DNA from: Cereibacter ovatus
GTDB taxonomy: Bacteria > Pseudomonadota > Alphaproteobacteria > Rhodobacterales > Rhodobacteraceae
NCBI RefSeq assembly: GCF_900207575.1
Contig: NZ_OAOQ01000005.1
Location: 62,001 to 126,000, forward strand
DNA length: 64,000 nucleotides
Direction: 5' to 3'
The notes below the pieces were generated by a model. The model ran no database searches and was not told the origin of the DNA. It worked only from the letters and a program-made list of their open reading frames with translations. This document shows, in pieces, positions 53,951 through 64,000 of the stretch (position 1 is the stretch's first letter; each line of letters opens with the position of its first letter). The translations under genes and the position numbers were made by a program.

Positions 53951-54711
53951 ACGAACTGTTCGCGGATCAGTCGTTCTTCCAGCCCGTGACCGGGATCGAA
54001 CAGCAGCCGGTGGCGGATCGCAGGTTCCGACCGGATCTCGACCGAGACGACATCGCGCACCGACCGCCCGTCGGCATCCGCCATCACCGGCCTCTTGCGC
54101 GCATCGATCACGTCGAACCGCACCAGCGCCGTCTTGGGCAACAGCGCGCCGCGCCAGCGCCGCGGCCGGAACGGCGCGATCGCGGTCAGTGCCAACACAT
54201 CGGCCCCGATCGGCAGGATCGGCCCATGGGCCGAGTAATTGTAGGCGGTAGAGCCGGCCGGCGTGCAGACCAGCGCGCCATCGCAGACCAGTTCTTCCAT
54301 CCGCACCTTGCCATCGACCGAAATCCGCAGCCATGCCGCCTGCGGGCCTGCGCGCAGCATGCTGACCTCGTTGATGGCCAGCCGGTGAAACACCTCGCCG
54401 GTCTCGCTGACCGCGGTCATGGCCAGCGGGTTCAGGATCTCTTCCTCGGCCTCGGCCAGCCGTTCGGGCAGCCTGTCCTCGCAATAGCCGTTCATCAGGA
54501 ACCCCACGGTGCCGCGGTTCATGCCGTAAACCGGCAGCCCAAGGCTTTGCGTCTCGTGCAGGGTTTGCAGCATGAAGCCATCGCCACCAAGCGCCACGAT
54601 CACCTCGGCCTCGGGCAGGGGGCACTGGCCATAGCGGGCGGCCATCGCGGCCAGCGCCTCTTGCGCGACGGGCGCGCCGCTTGCCACGAATCCGATGCGC
54701 TGGCGCGCCAT
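53947..54711 (-). CDS. nadK: NAD kinase
   Basis: A 254-residue ATP-NAD kinase making NADP. The GGDG motif is [14 protein letters not shown] (Asp for catalysis), the second signature INEVSMLRA follows with the NE/D motif, and [22 protein letters not shown] is the third family motif. The short N-terminus is typical of alphaproteobacterial forms. It ends 4 bases inside pth on the opposite strand and is divergent from glyA. Confidence 0.96.
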   Translation of the reverse strand: MARQRIGFVASGAPVAQEALAAMAARYGQCPLPEAEVIVALGGDGFMLQTLHETQSLGLPVYGMNRGTVGFLMNGYCEDRLPERLAEAEEEILNPLAMTAVSETGEVFHRLAINEVSMLRAGPQAAWLRISVDGKVRMEELVCDGALVCTPAGSTAYNYSAHGPILPIGADVLALTAIAPFRPRRWRGALLPKTALVRFDVIDARKRPVMADADGRSVRDVVSVEIRSEPAIRHRLLFDPGHGLEERLIREQFV

Positions 54712-54870
54712 GATGCTCTCCTGCCGGGGTTAGGGGCAGTGTTGGACGCAGCCGGCGGCAAACTCAAGCCCTGCCCGCTTCGCACCATTGGGCCCTTGCG
54801 TCGTTTTCCGGTCTTTCTGTCGTGGCCGGGATGTTCTAAATGGGCGCATCCCTTCCGACAGGAGACGCCC

Positions 54871-56166
54871 ATGAACGCCCCGCACCGCGACGACGGCTTC
54901 TTTACCGAAAGCCTTGCCTCCCGCGATCCCGAGCTTTTCGCCTCGATCACCGGCGAACTGGGCCGGCAGCGCGACGAGATCGAGTTGATCGCCTCGGAAA
55001 ACATCGTGAGCCGCGCCGTGATGGAGGCGCAAGGCTCGGTGATGACCAACAAATATGCCGAAGGTTATCCGGGCAAACGCTATTATGGCGGCTGCGGTTT
55101 CGTGGACGTGGCCGAGACGCTGGCGATCGAGCGTGCGAAGCAGTTGTTCGGCTGCGCCTTTGCCAACGTGCAGCCCAATTCGGGGTCGCAGGCCAATCAG
55201 GGCGTGTTCAACGCGCTGCTGAAGCCGGGCGATACCATTCTGGGGATGGAGCTGGCCTCGGGCGGGCACCTGACGCATGGCGCGTCGGTGAACCAGTCGG
55301 GCAAGTGGTTCCATGCGGTGCAATATGGCGTGCGCAAGGCGGACAACCTGATCGATTACGATCAGGTGGCGGCCCTTGCGCGCGAACACAAGCCGAAGCT
55401 GATCATCGCCGGCGGTTCGGCCATCCCGCGCCAGATCGATTTCGCGAAGTTCCGCGCCATTGCCGATGAGGTGGGCGCGCTGCTGATGGTGGACATGGCG
55501 CATTTCGCGGGTCTTGTCGCGGGTGGGGCGCATCCCTCGCCGTTCCCGCAGGCCGATGTGGCGACGACGACCACCCACAAGACGCTCCGCGGCCCGCGCG
55601 GCGGCATGATCCTGACCAACAACGAGGATATCGCGAAAAAGGTCAACTCGGCGATCTTCCCTGGTATTCAGGGCGGCCCGCTGATGCATGTGATCGCCGC
55701 GAAGGCCGTGGCCTTCGGCGAGGCGCTGCGCCCCGAGTTCCGCGCCTATGCCGCGCAGGTGGTCAAGAACGCGCAGGCGCTGGCGGACGAGCTGATGAAG
55801 GGCGGCCTTGATATCGTCACCGGCGGCACCGACACCCATGTGATGCTGGTGGACCTGCGGCCCAAGGGCGTGAAGGGCAACGCGACCGAAAAGGCGCTGG
55901 GGCGTGCCCATATCACCTGCAACAAGAACGGCATCCCGTTCGACCCGGAAAAGCCGATGGTGACAAGCGGCGTGCGTCTGGGCACCCCCGCCGGCACCAC
56001 CCGCGGCTTCGCCGAGGCCGAGTTCCGCGAGATCGCCCGCCTGATCGTCGAAGTGGTGGACGGGCTGGCCGCCAATGGCGAGGACGGCAATGCTGCGGTC
56101 GAGGCCGCGGTCAAGGCCAAGGTCGCGGCGCTGTGCGCCCGCTTCCCGCTGTATCCGACGCTGTGA
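54871..56166 (+). CDS. glyA: Serine hydroxymethyltransferase
   Basis: A 431-residue PLP enzyme interconverting serine and glycine with folate one-carbon transfer. Conserved segments are [46 protein letters not shown], the PLP lysine in [14 protein letters not shown] and [18 protein letters not shown] lies 7 bases before the ATG, which starts the conserved region correctly; the frame is open far upstream but without homology. A hairpin follows. Confidence 0.98.
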   Translation: MNAPHRDDGFFTESLASRDPELFASITGELGRQRDEIELIASENIVSRAVMEAQGSVMTNKYAEGYPGKRYYGGCGFVDVAETLAIERAKQLFGCAFANVQPNSGSQANQGVFNALLKPGDTILGMELASGGHLTHGASVNQSGKWFHAVQYGVRKADNLIDYDQVAALAREHKPKLIIAGGSAIPRQIDFAKFRAIADEVGALLMVDMAHFAGLVAGGAHPSPFPQADVATTTTHKTLRGPRGGMILTNNEDIAKKVNSAIFPGIQGGPLMHVIAAKAVAFGEALRPEFRAYAAQVVKNAQALADELMKGGLDIVTGGTDTHVMLVDLRPKGVKGNATEKALGRAHITCNKNGIPFDPEKPMVTSGVRLGTPAGTTRGFAEAEFREIARLIVEVVDGLAANGEDGNAAVEAAVKAKVAALCARFPLYPTL

Positions 56167-56176
56167 ACTGACACCC

Positions 56177-56204
56177 GGCGCGGGTGCCCTGTGGTTCCCG
56201 CGCC
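56177..56204. terminator. Hairpin after glyA
   Basis: GGCGCGGG (56177-56184) and CCCGCGCC (56197-56204) form a perfect 8-bp stem, followed by the weakly T-rich AGCCTTTC. It lies between convergent genes. Confidence 0.6.
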
Positions 56205-56210
56205 AGCCTT

Positions 56211-56582
56211 TCAGACCAGACCGCGCCAGCGCATCAGCGCATAGCCCACGCCAGCGGCCAGCAGGCCCGCGGCCAGAGACACCCGGGCAAAGGTCAGCGC
56301 CGTTCCCATCCAGCGCGCCCACGGGCCAAGCCCGGTCAGGTGGCGCACACAGATGTCGTAATCGGCCGAGACCTGTTCAAAATCGATCTTCATCAGCCGT
56401 CTGGGGTCGCGTGCCCCCTCGGCCGCGGCGGCAAGGCCGCGTGCCGCCTTGCGCACCCGCAAGGGCAACAAGCGCCCGCCGCGCGCAAGCCGGTCGCCAA
56501 GCCCGGTGCCGCGGATGCAAAGCCGCTCGTCCATCAAGGCGCCGACCCTGTCGGCCATCTGCCATATCGCCACCGCCGTCAT
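56211..56582 (-). CDS. Small protein with C-terminal membrane helix, unknown
   Basis: A 123-residue protein: a basic helical N-terminal two-thirds (RRLLPLRVRKAARGLAAAAEG) and a C-terminal helix (FARVSLAAGLLAAGVGYALM). MKIDFEQVSADYDICVRHL in the middle is distinctive but unknown to me. ATG 56582 is preceded by GGGGGA; an ATG at 56594 would add four residues. It is divergent from the esterase gene. Confidence 0.6.
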   Translation of the reverse strand: MTAVAIWQMADRVGALMDERLCIRGTGLGDRLARGGRLLPLRVRKAARGLAAAAEGARDPRRLMKIDFEQVSADYDICVRHLTGLGPWARWMGTALTFARVSLAAGLLAAGVGYALMRWRGLV

Positions 56583-56675
56583 GCCGTCCCCCATGGTTGC
56601 GGGCAGGATAGGGGGGGCGCCGCCCGGCGGCAACGGGGTCTGGCAGGCCGCGGCACGGCACGCTAAAGACGGGCC

Positions 56676-57449
56676 ATGCTGAACACCCTGATCCACCGGG
56701 CGGAAAGCCCGTCTGATGCCCCGCCGCTTTTGATCGCGCATGGCCTGTTCGGCTCGGCGCGCAACTGGGGCGTGATCGCCCGCCGCCTTGCCACGACGCG
56801 CAGGGTGATCGCGGTCGACATGCGCAACCACGGCGAAAGCCCCTGGACCGACAGCCACCGCTATCCCGACATGGCCGAGGATCTGGCCGAGGTGATCGCC
56901 GCGCAGGGTGGTTTGGCCGATGTGATGGGCCATTCGATGGGCGGCAAGGCGGCGATGGTGCTGGCGCTGACCCGCCCCGATCTGGTGCGCCGGCTGGTGG
57001 TGGCCGATATCGCGCCGGTGGCCTACACCCACGACCAGACCCGGAATGTCGATGCGATGCGGGGCCTTGACCTGACCGCGCTGGCGACGCGGGGCGACGC
57101 CGACCGCAGGCTGGCCGAGGTATTGCCCGATGCGGGTCTGCGCGCCTTTTTCCTGCAATCGCTGGATCTGCGCGCCGACCCGCCGCGCTGGCGGCTGAAT
57201 CTGGATCTGCTGGCGGCCGAGATGGCGCATATCATCGGCTGGCCGGGAACCGAGGGCCGCTTTGACGGCCGGGCGCTGTTTCTGACCGGCGAGACCTCGG
57301 ATTATGTTCGGCCCGAACATCGCGCGACGATCCAGCGCCTGTTTCCCGCCGCCCGCTTTGCCGAACTGAAAGGCGCGGGGCACTGGCTGCACGCCGAGAA
57401 GCCCCGCGCCTTTGAGGACACTGTTCGTGCCTTTCTGGACGCCGCCTGA
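56676..57449 (+). CDS. YbfF-type alpha/beta-hydrolase esterase
   Basis: A 257-residue alpha/beta hydrolase similar to E. coli YbfF. The oxyanion segment is LLIAHGLFGSARNWG, DMRNHGESP follows, the nucleophile is in DVMGHSMGGKAAMVLA, the acid is in FLTGETSDYV and the histidine in GAGHWLHAEKP. It probably acts on short acyl esters or thioesters in the cytoplasm. It converges on the cytochrome b561 gene with one base between stops. Confidence 0.9.
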   Translation: MLNTLIHRAESPSDAPPLLIAHGLFGSARNWGVIARRLATTRRVIAVDMRNHGESPWTDSHRYPDMAEDLAEVIAAQGGLADVMGHSMGGKAAMVLALTRPDLVRRLVVADIAPVAYTHDQTRNVDAMRGLDLTALATRGDADRRLAEVLPDAGLRAFFLQSLDLRADPPRWRLNLDLLAAEMAHIIGWPGTEGRFDGRALFLTGETSDYVRPEHRATIQRLFPAARFAELKGAGHWLHAEKPRAFEDTVRAFLDAA

Positions 57450-57450
57450 C

Positions 57451-57957
57451 CTAGTTCGGGCGGCGCATCCGGTCGAGCGCGCCGTTGCGCAGCACGAACT
57501 GGTGGAACAGCGAGATCGCGATGTGGACGCCGACGATCACGATCACCAGCACCTTCATGCTGCCATGCACCGACGTCGCAACCTCGTTCTGATAGAACCA
57601 GCCGATGGCGCCGGTGATCGGCAGCGCGAAGATGGTCAGATACAGGAAGAAGCTGAGCTCGCGGGTGAGGAAGGCGATGAACTCTTGCTCGGGGGTTTTC
57701 GGCTCGAACGCGGGGGCGGGCACGCCATTGGCAAAGCGCAGGCCGACGCGCCAGAACGCAAGCAGAAGGATGGCCAGCCCCACACCGACATGGGCCCAGG
57801 CAAGCGCGCCAAAGCCCGGATCGGCGCCGGTCCGCTCGGCCTCGACAAAGCTGGACATGGCGGGCCCCAGCAGGAACTGCACGACAACCAGCACCGCCAC
57901 CGCCCAGTGCAGCACGATCTGCATCCTTGAATAGCCTGCCGGCGCTTCTTTCGACAT
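57451..57957 (-). CDS. Cytochrome b561
   Basis: A 168-residue di-haem b561 membrane cytochrome with four helices. Haem histidines appear in RMQIVLHWAVAVLV, AWAHVGVGLAIL, SVHGSMKVLVIVIV and GVHIAISLFHQFVL. It passes electrons between quinol and other carriers, or to superoxide in the CybB type. AAGGA precedes the ATG. It is second in an operon with a 58-residue membrane protein under an FNR-type site, suggesting use at low oxygen. Confidence 0.92.
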   Translation of the reverse strand: MSKEAPAGYSRMQIVLHWAVAVLVVVQFLLGPAMSSFVEAERTGADPGFGALAWAHVGVGLAILLLAFWRVGLRFANGVPAPAFEPKTPEQEFIAFLTRELSFFLYLTIFALPITGAIGWFYQNEVATSVHGSMKVLVIVIVGVHIAISLFHQFVLRNGALDRMRRPN

Positions 57958-57990
57958 CTTTGGTCCTTCCGCTTCTGGTCTCGCCGGGAA

Positions 57991-58167
57991 TCAGGCGAGT
58001 TTGCGCGCGATGATGAAGCTGACGGGCAGCGCCGCCACGAAGCCGATTGCCGCAGCGGCAATGATCGGCTGAAGCGTGTCATAGCCTGTTACAAGGGCAA
58101 CGACGATGAATGTCCCCATCAGCGACACGGAAACGATCGAGAACAGGATCAGCATCAGGCGAGTCAT
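57991..58167 (-). CDS. 58-residue membrane protein
   Basis: Two hydrophobic helices, LMLILFSIVSVSLMGTFIVV and IIAAAAIGFVAALPVSFII, ending ARKLA. Similar tiny proteins are often mislabelled 'CTP synthetase' in Rhodobacterales; it has no such domain. GGAG precedes the ATG. It lies 33 bases before the cytochrome b561 gene, probably as an operon partner, perhaps a small subunit or assembly factor. Confidence 0.75.
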   Translation of the reverse strand: MTRLMLILFSIVSVSLMGTFIVVALVTGYDTLQPIIAAAAIGFVAALPVSFIIARKLA

Positions 58168-58228
58168 GGCAGGTCTCCGATTCCGGTTGAGCCGTATCAA
58201 GACTTCGCCCGGAATTGCCGCGTGGACC

Positions 58229-58242
58229 TTGATCCGCGTCAA
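58229..58242 (-). promoter_or_regulatory. FNR-type box upstream of the cytochrome b561 operon
   Basis: TTGAT-CCGC-GTCAA differs from the consensus at one base. Its centre is about 68 bases before the 58-residue gene start, almost the same as the nsrR-like gene site. Confidence 0.7.
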
Positions 58243-58294
58243 TCGAAGAAGGCTAGGCAATCGAGGGGAAAAAGGGGTAGATTGCAGCAAAGGT

Positions 58295-58337
58295 AGCCCG
58301 ACAGTCGGGTGACGCGATCACCGCCGACTGCCGGGCT
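58295..58337 (-). terminator. Long hairpin downstream of the DEAD-box gene
   Basis: AGCCCGACAGTCGG (58295-58308) pairs with CCGACTGCCGGGCT (58324-58337) with one mismatch, and the interior GGTGACGCGATCACC is itself nearly palindromic. On the minus strand it lies after the helicase gene and probably terminates it. The inner sequence resembles the motif upstream of the ABC1 kinase gene. Confidence 0.6.
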
Positions 58338-58493
58338 CCTTTGCGCAATGGATTGACACTCGTAAAGCAAACCCCCGGCGCTGCAGTCGCCGGACACTCG
58401 TTACCACACCGGCGCACCGGAACTTCATTATGCGCGATCCCGGCGGCGAGTGCCCGTCGGAATCGCAGCCTGCGTCACCAGGAAGCAGGGGCC

Positions 58494-59861
58494 TCAGCCC
58501 CGGGGGGCGCCGCCGGCCTGCCGCCCTTGCGATGACGACCGCCGGGGGGCTGCGCCGCCACCGGGCGCGGCTGCGGGCCGGCCCGGTCGGCCGCCGTGCG
58601 CTGCCTTGGGTTGCTGGCCCCTGGACTGCGGCTTGGCTGCGCCGGCCGGCGCCTTGGCGCCCTGCGCCTTCGGACGCCCGCCCTGACGCGGCTTCTGGCC
58701 CGGCTTCGGCGCGGCGGCCACGATGTCGGCCGCCCATGCCGCGCCGCCGATGACCGGGATCGGCTGCTTCAGCACTTTTTCGACAGCGCGCAGTTCTTCC
58801 ATCTCGGCCGGGGCGACAAAGGCCACGGCGCTGCCCGCCGCGCCCGCCCGTGCGGTGCGGCCGATGCGGTGGACATAGTTTTCCGGCACGTTCGGCATGT
58901 CGTAGTTATAGACGTGCCGCACGCCCGGAATGTCGATCCCGCGCGCCGCCACATCGGTCGCCACCAGAACCTGAAGCGTGCCGTCGCGGAATTCGGTCAG
59001 GGTGCGGTCGCGCTGATTCTGGCTTTTGTTGCCGTGGATCGAGCCGGCCTGAAAGCCCCAGCTGACCAGCAGTTTCATCAGCTTTTCCGAGCCGTGCTTG
59101 GTGCGGCCGAACACCAGCGCCTGTTCGCCCGGATGTTTCAGCAGATAGCTTTCCAGCAGTTTGGCCTTGTCGCCCTGCGGGATGAAATGCACGCTTTGCG
59201 CGATCTTTTCCACCGGCTTGCCGGGGGGGGCGACCTGCACCCGGACCGGCTCGCGCAGGTAGGTATGGGCCAGTTCCTCGATCAGCTTCGGCATGGTGGC
59301 CGAGAACAGCAGCGTCTGGCGCTTCAGCGGCAGGTGGCGGGCGATCTTCCGCAGGCTGTGGATGAAGCCCATGTCAAGCATCTGGTCGGCCTCGTCCAGC
59401 ACCAGATAGCCCGTCGCCTCAAGCGTGACGGCATTGCGGTCCAGAAGATCGATCAGGCGGCCGGGGGTGGCCACCATGATGTCGGCGCCGCGGGCCAGCT
59501 TTTCGGTCTGGCGGTGGATCGAGGCGCCGCCGGTGATGGTCACGACCTTGACCGGGGTGCCCTTGGTGAAAACCTCAAGGTTGGTGGCGATCTGGGTCAC
59601 CAGTTCGCGCGTCGGCGCAAGGATCAGCGCGCGGATGGTGCGCGGGGCGGGCGGATGGCCCACGCCCAGCAGGCGGTGCAGCAGCGGCAGGCCAAAGGCC
59701 AGCGTCTTGCCGGTGCCGGTCTGGGCCAGACCCATCAGGTCGCGGCCGGCCATCACATGCGGGATCGCCTCGATCTGGATCGGCGTCGGTTTGGTGAAGT
59801 TGGCCTTGGCAAGGCCCTGCATAAGCTTTTCGGACAGCCCAAGGGTGCTGAAATCGGTCAT
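58494..59861 (-). CDS. DEAD-box RNA helicase (RhlE/CsdA-like)
   Basis: A 455-residue ATP-dependent RNA helicase. All core motifs are present: Q motif FTKPTPIQIEAIP, motif I AQTGTGKT, Ia PTRELVTQ, DEAD box VLDEADQML, motif III SAT, and the second domain with ATDVAARGIDIP and HRIGRTARAG. The last 75 or so residues are Gly/Pro/Arg/Gln/Ala-rich, a flexible RNA-binding tail. The ATG at 59861 has a weak site. A 5' leader with a CTCCCC/GGGGAG hairpin lies upstream. Such helicases assist ribosome assembly and RNA turnover, often at low temperature. Confidence 0.95.
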   Translation of the reverse strand: MTDFSTLGLSEKLMQGLAKANFTKPTPIQIEAIPHVMAGRDLMGLAQTGTGKTLAFGLPLLHRLLGVGHPPAPRTIRALILAPTRELVTQIATNLEVFTKGTPVKVVTITGGASIHRQTEKLARGADIMVATPGRLIDLLDRNAVTLEATGYLVLDEADQMLDMGFIHSLRKIARHLPLKRQTLLFSATMPKLIEELAHTYLREPVRVQVAPPGKPVEKIAQSVHFIPQGDKAKLLESYLLKHPGEQALVFGRTKHGSEKLMKLLVSWGFQAGSIHGNKSQNQRDRTLTEFRDGTLQVLVATDVAARGIDIPGVRHVYNYDMPNVPENYVHRIGRTARAGAAGSAVAFVAPAEMEELRAVEKVLKQPIPVIGGAAWAADIVAAAPKPGQKPRQGGRPKAQGAKAPAGAAKPQSRGQQPKAAHGGRPGRPAAAPGGGAAPRRSSSQGRQAGGAPRG

Positions 59862-60362
59862 GGTGTTCTTTCGACAAGCGGGCATCGACCCGCGGAATGG
59901 GGATCTCCCCGACGGGGGAGGCGGCAGGCGGGGCGGCAGAAGAATGTGCCGCGGTGCCCCTGCGTGACGGTGGGAACCTGTCGGCCAGACCTTGGCCCCA
60001 AGGGGGCGACTGCTCACGCGGCAGCGGGTCGTTGGCTTGCGTTGGACATGGAGGGGAAGGGGCTGGAAGTCAAGCGAAGGTTGTGGCGAATCGGCAAACT
60101 GCCTGACAGCGGCCTTGCGCTTGCCGGCCTGCCCCGCCGCCATGGCCGATATCGCCCGCCACATGTGCGCCGGGCGTTCGCGGCTGACGATCCTCGGCCA
60201 AAGGATCCTCCGGACGCCGTGCCGGCCCGCCACATGTGCGCCGGGCATTCGGGGCTGACGATCCTCGGCCAAAGGGCCGTCCGGGCGCCTTGCCGGCCCG
60301 CCGCTTGCGCGTCGGGCGTTCGGGGCTGACGATCCTCCACTGGAGGATCGTCCGGGCGCCCC
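59862..60362. other. Helicase leader and repeat-bearing intergenic region
   Basis: This 501-base stretch between carB and the helicase gene has no credible gene. It holds a CTCCCC-GACG-GGGGAG hairpin (59905-59920) in the helicase leader, a likely promoter area and three 71-bp tandem repeats that run to the carB stop. Confidence 0.5.

Positions 60363-60366
<4 letters not shown>
60154..60366. repeat. Three tandem 71-bp hairpin-bearing repeats
   Basis: Copies start at 60154, 60225 and 60296, each beginning GCCCGCC and containing GGGCRTTCGSGGCTGACGAT and, in the first two, CCTCGGCCAAAGG. Each unit includes an inverted repeat; in the third it is perfect (ACGATCCTCC and GGAGGATCGT over ACT). The third copy runs into the carB stop codon. 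No spacers separate copies, so it is not a CRISPR array. Similar units probably occur elsewhere in the genome. Confidence 0.9.
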
Positions 60367-63692
<3,326 letters not shown>

Positions 63693-63771
63693 TTGTGGCC
63701 CCACATCTATGGTCCTGCGCCGTACGGGCGGCAGGATTGTCCGGATTCTACGCTCTGCGCAAATTGGCGCG

Positions 63772-63799
63772 GTTATAGACCCGCCGCCGCGCGGCGCAA
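63772..63799 (-). promoter_or_regulatory. Candidate carB promoter
   Basis: On the minus strand TTGCGC (63799-63794) and TATAAC (63777-63772) are separated by 16 bases, a reasonable -35/-10 pair, about 80 bases upstream of the carB start. Inferred from sequence only. Confidence 0.45.
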
Positions 63800-63881
63800 C
63801 CCATTTGCGAAGCGTCGCGGTCGGGCTGTCGCGGCGACCGGCCCCATGCTAGATCGGCGCGACGATGACGGAGGGACAAAG

Positions 63882-64000
63882 GTGATCCTGTGCGAGAACG
63901 GGCCGGCGGGCGGCCCCGCCCTGTTCCGCGACCCGGTCGAACGGGTGACGGTGTGGGAACCGGCCGATGTCGCCCCGGCGCTGGCGCGGCTGGATGCGCT
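63882..64000 (+). CDS. pabB: Aminodeoxychorismate synthase component I, 5' part
   Basis: The first 39 codons of a gene that runs off the right edge, starting MILCENGPAGGPALFRDPVE. This opening resembles Rhodobacterales PabB, which makes 4-amino-4-deoxychorismate for folate. GTG at 63882 is supported by GGAGGG 6 bases upstream. It is divergent from carB. The identification rests on a short piece and is moderate. Confidence 0.6.
   Translation, partial: MILCENGPAGGPALFRDPVERVTVWEPADVAPALARLDA

Larger units (their letters stand above)
58168..58493. other. Intergenic region between helicase and b561 operon
   Basis: These 326 bases hold the FNR-type box and a long hairpin (58295-58337). No gene is credible here. 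Confidence 0.5.

Overview
The window looks like a piece of chromosome from an alphaproteobacterium of the Rhodobacterales (Rhodobacter/Paracoccus-like). The DNA is GC-rich, third codon positions are mostly G or C, and genes are densely packed with many 1-4 base start/stop overlaps. Supporting features are FnrL-type sites, an NsrR-like Rrf2 regulator, DUF5368 and DUF5765 proteins, and an orphan HmuS. No tRNA, rRNA, insertion sequence, prophage or CRISPR array was found. The assignment is by eye, without a database search.

Layout. 1-6.4 kb: a truncated M15-type peptidase, an ABC1/UbiB kinase, a CMD-family protein, a SLAC1/TehA-type channel, a Tat-exported sulfide:quinone-reductase-like flavoprotein in operon with a DUF5368 membrane protein, and a glutathione transferase. 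6.5-11.4 kb: a membrane GGDEF-EAL protein, small membrane proteins around a repeated intergenic motif, a PhnA/YjdM protein and a putative glycosyltransferase. 11.5-16.6 kb: miaB, then phoH-ybeY-corC (the usual RNA-metabolism cluster), then a DUF900 hydrolase. 17-20.6 kb: a putative secreted glycoside hydrolase fused to RTX repeats, then a coniferyl-aldehyde-type dehydrogenase. 20.8-25.3 kb: chemotaxis, with a CheY-like receiver, two different MCPs and a small exported protein coupled to the second MCP. 25.4-33.9 kb: an AhpD-like protein with a quinone reductase, a decayed small gene, an 865-base gap with no credible gene, a MacAB-type exporter, a KamA/EpmB-type radical SAM enzyme and an MltB-type transglycosylase. 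34.1-39.4 kb: a complete dppABCDF operon. 39.5-45.6 kb: a glyoxalase, a coiled-coil membrane protein, a DegP-type protease preceded by a (CCCGAT)7 microsatellite, cutA, and a GMC dehydrogenase with its Tat-exported small subunit. 45.9-53.2 kb: a ribbon-helix-helix protein, rarD, an nsrR-like regulator under a perfect FNR box, an unusual pyruvate kinase, a tyrosine phenol-lyase/tryptophanase relative with an altered active site, hmuS and a DUF5765 protein. 53.2-64 kb: pth, NAD kinase, glyA, an esterase, a cytochrome b561 operon under an FNR-type box, a DEAD-box helicase, a 71-bp triplicated repeat, carB and the start of pabB.

Functional links. Oxygen/nitric-oxide control is suggested at two loci by FNR boxes placed at nearly the same distance from start codons (nsrR-like gene and cytochrome b561 operon). 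Nutrient uptake (Dpp), envelope quality control (DegP, MltB) and chemotaxis (two MCPs without CheA) fit a motile heterotroph. I saw no obvious dedicated new defence or mobile system. The least explained items are the 71-bp hairpin repeat array beside carB, the CCCGAT microsatellite upstream of degP, the active-site-altered beta-eliminating lyase, the duplicated intergenic motifs near 9.3 kb and 23.7 kb, and the broken gene at 26.9-27.1 kb.
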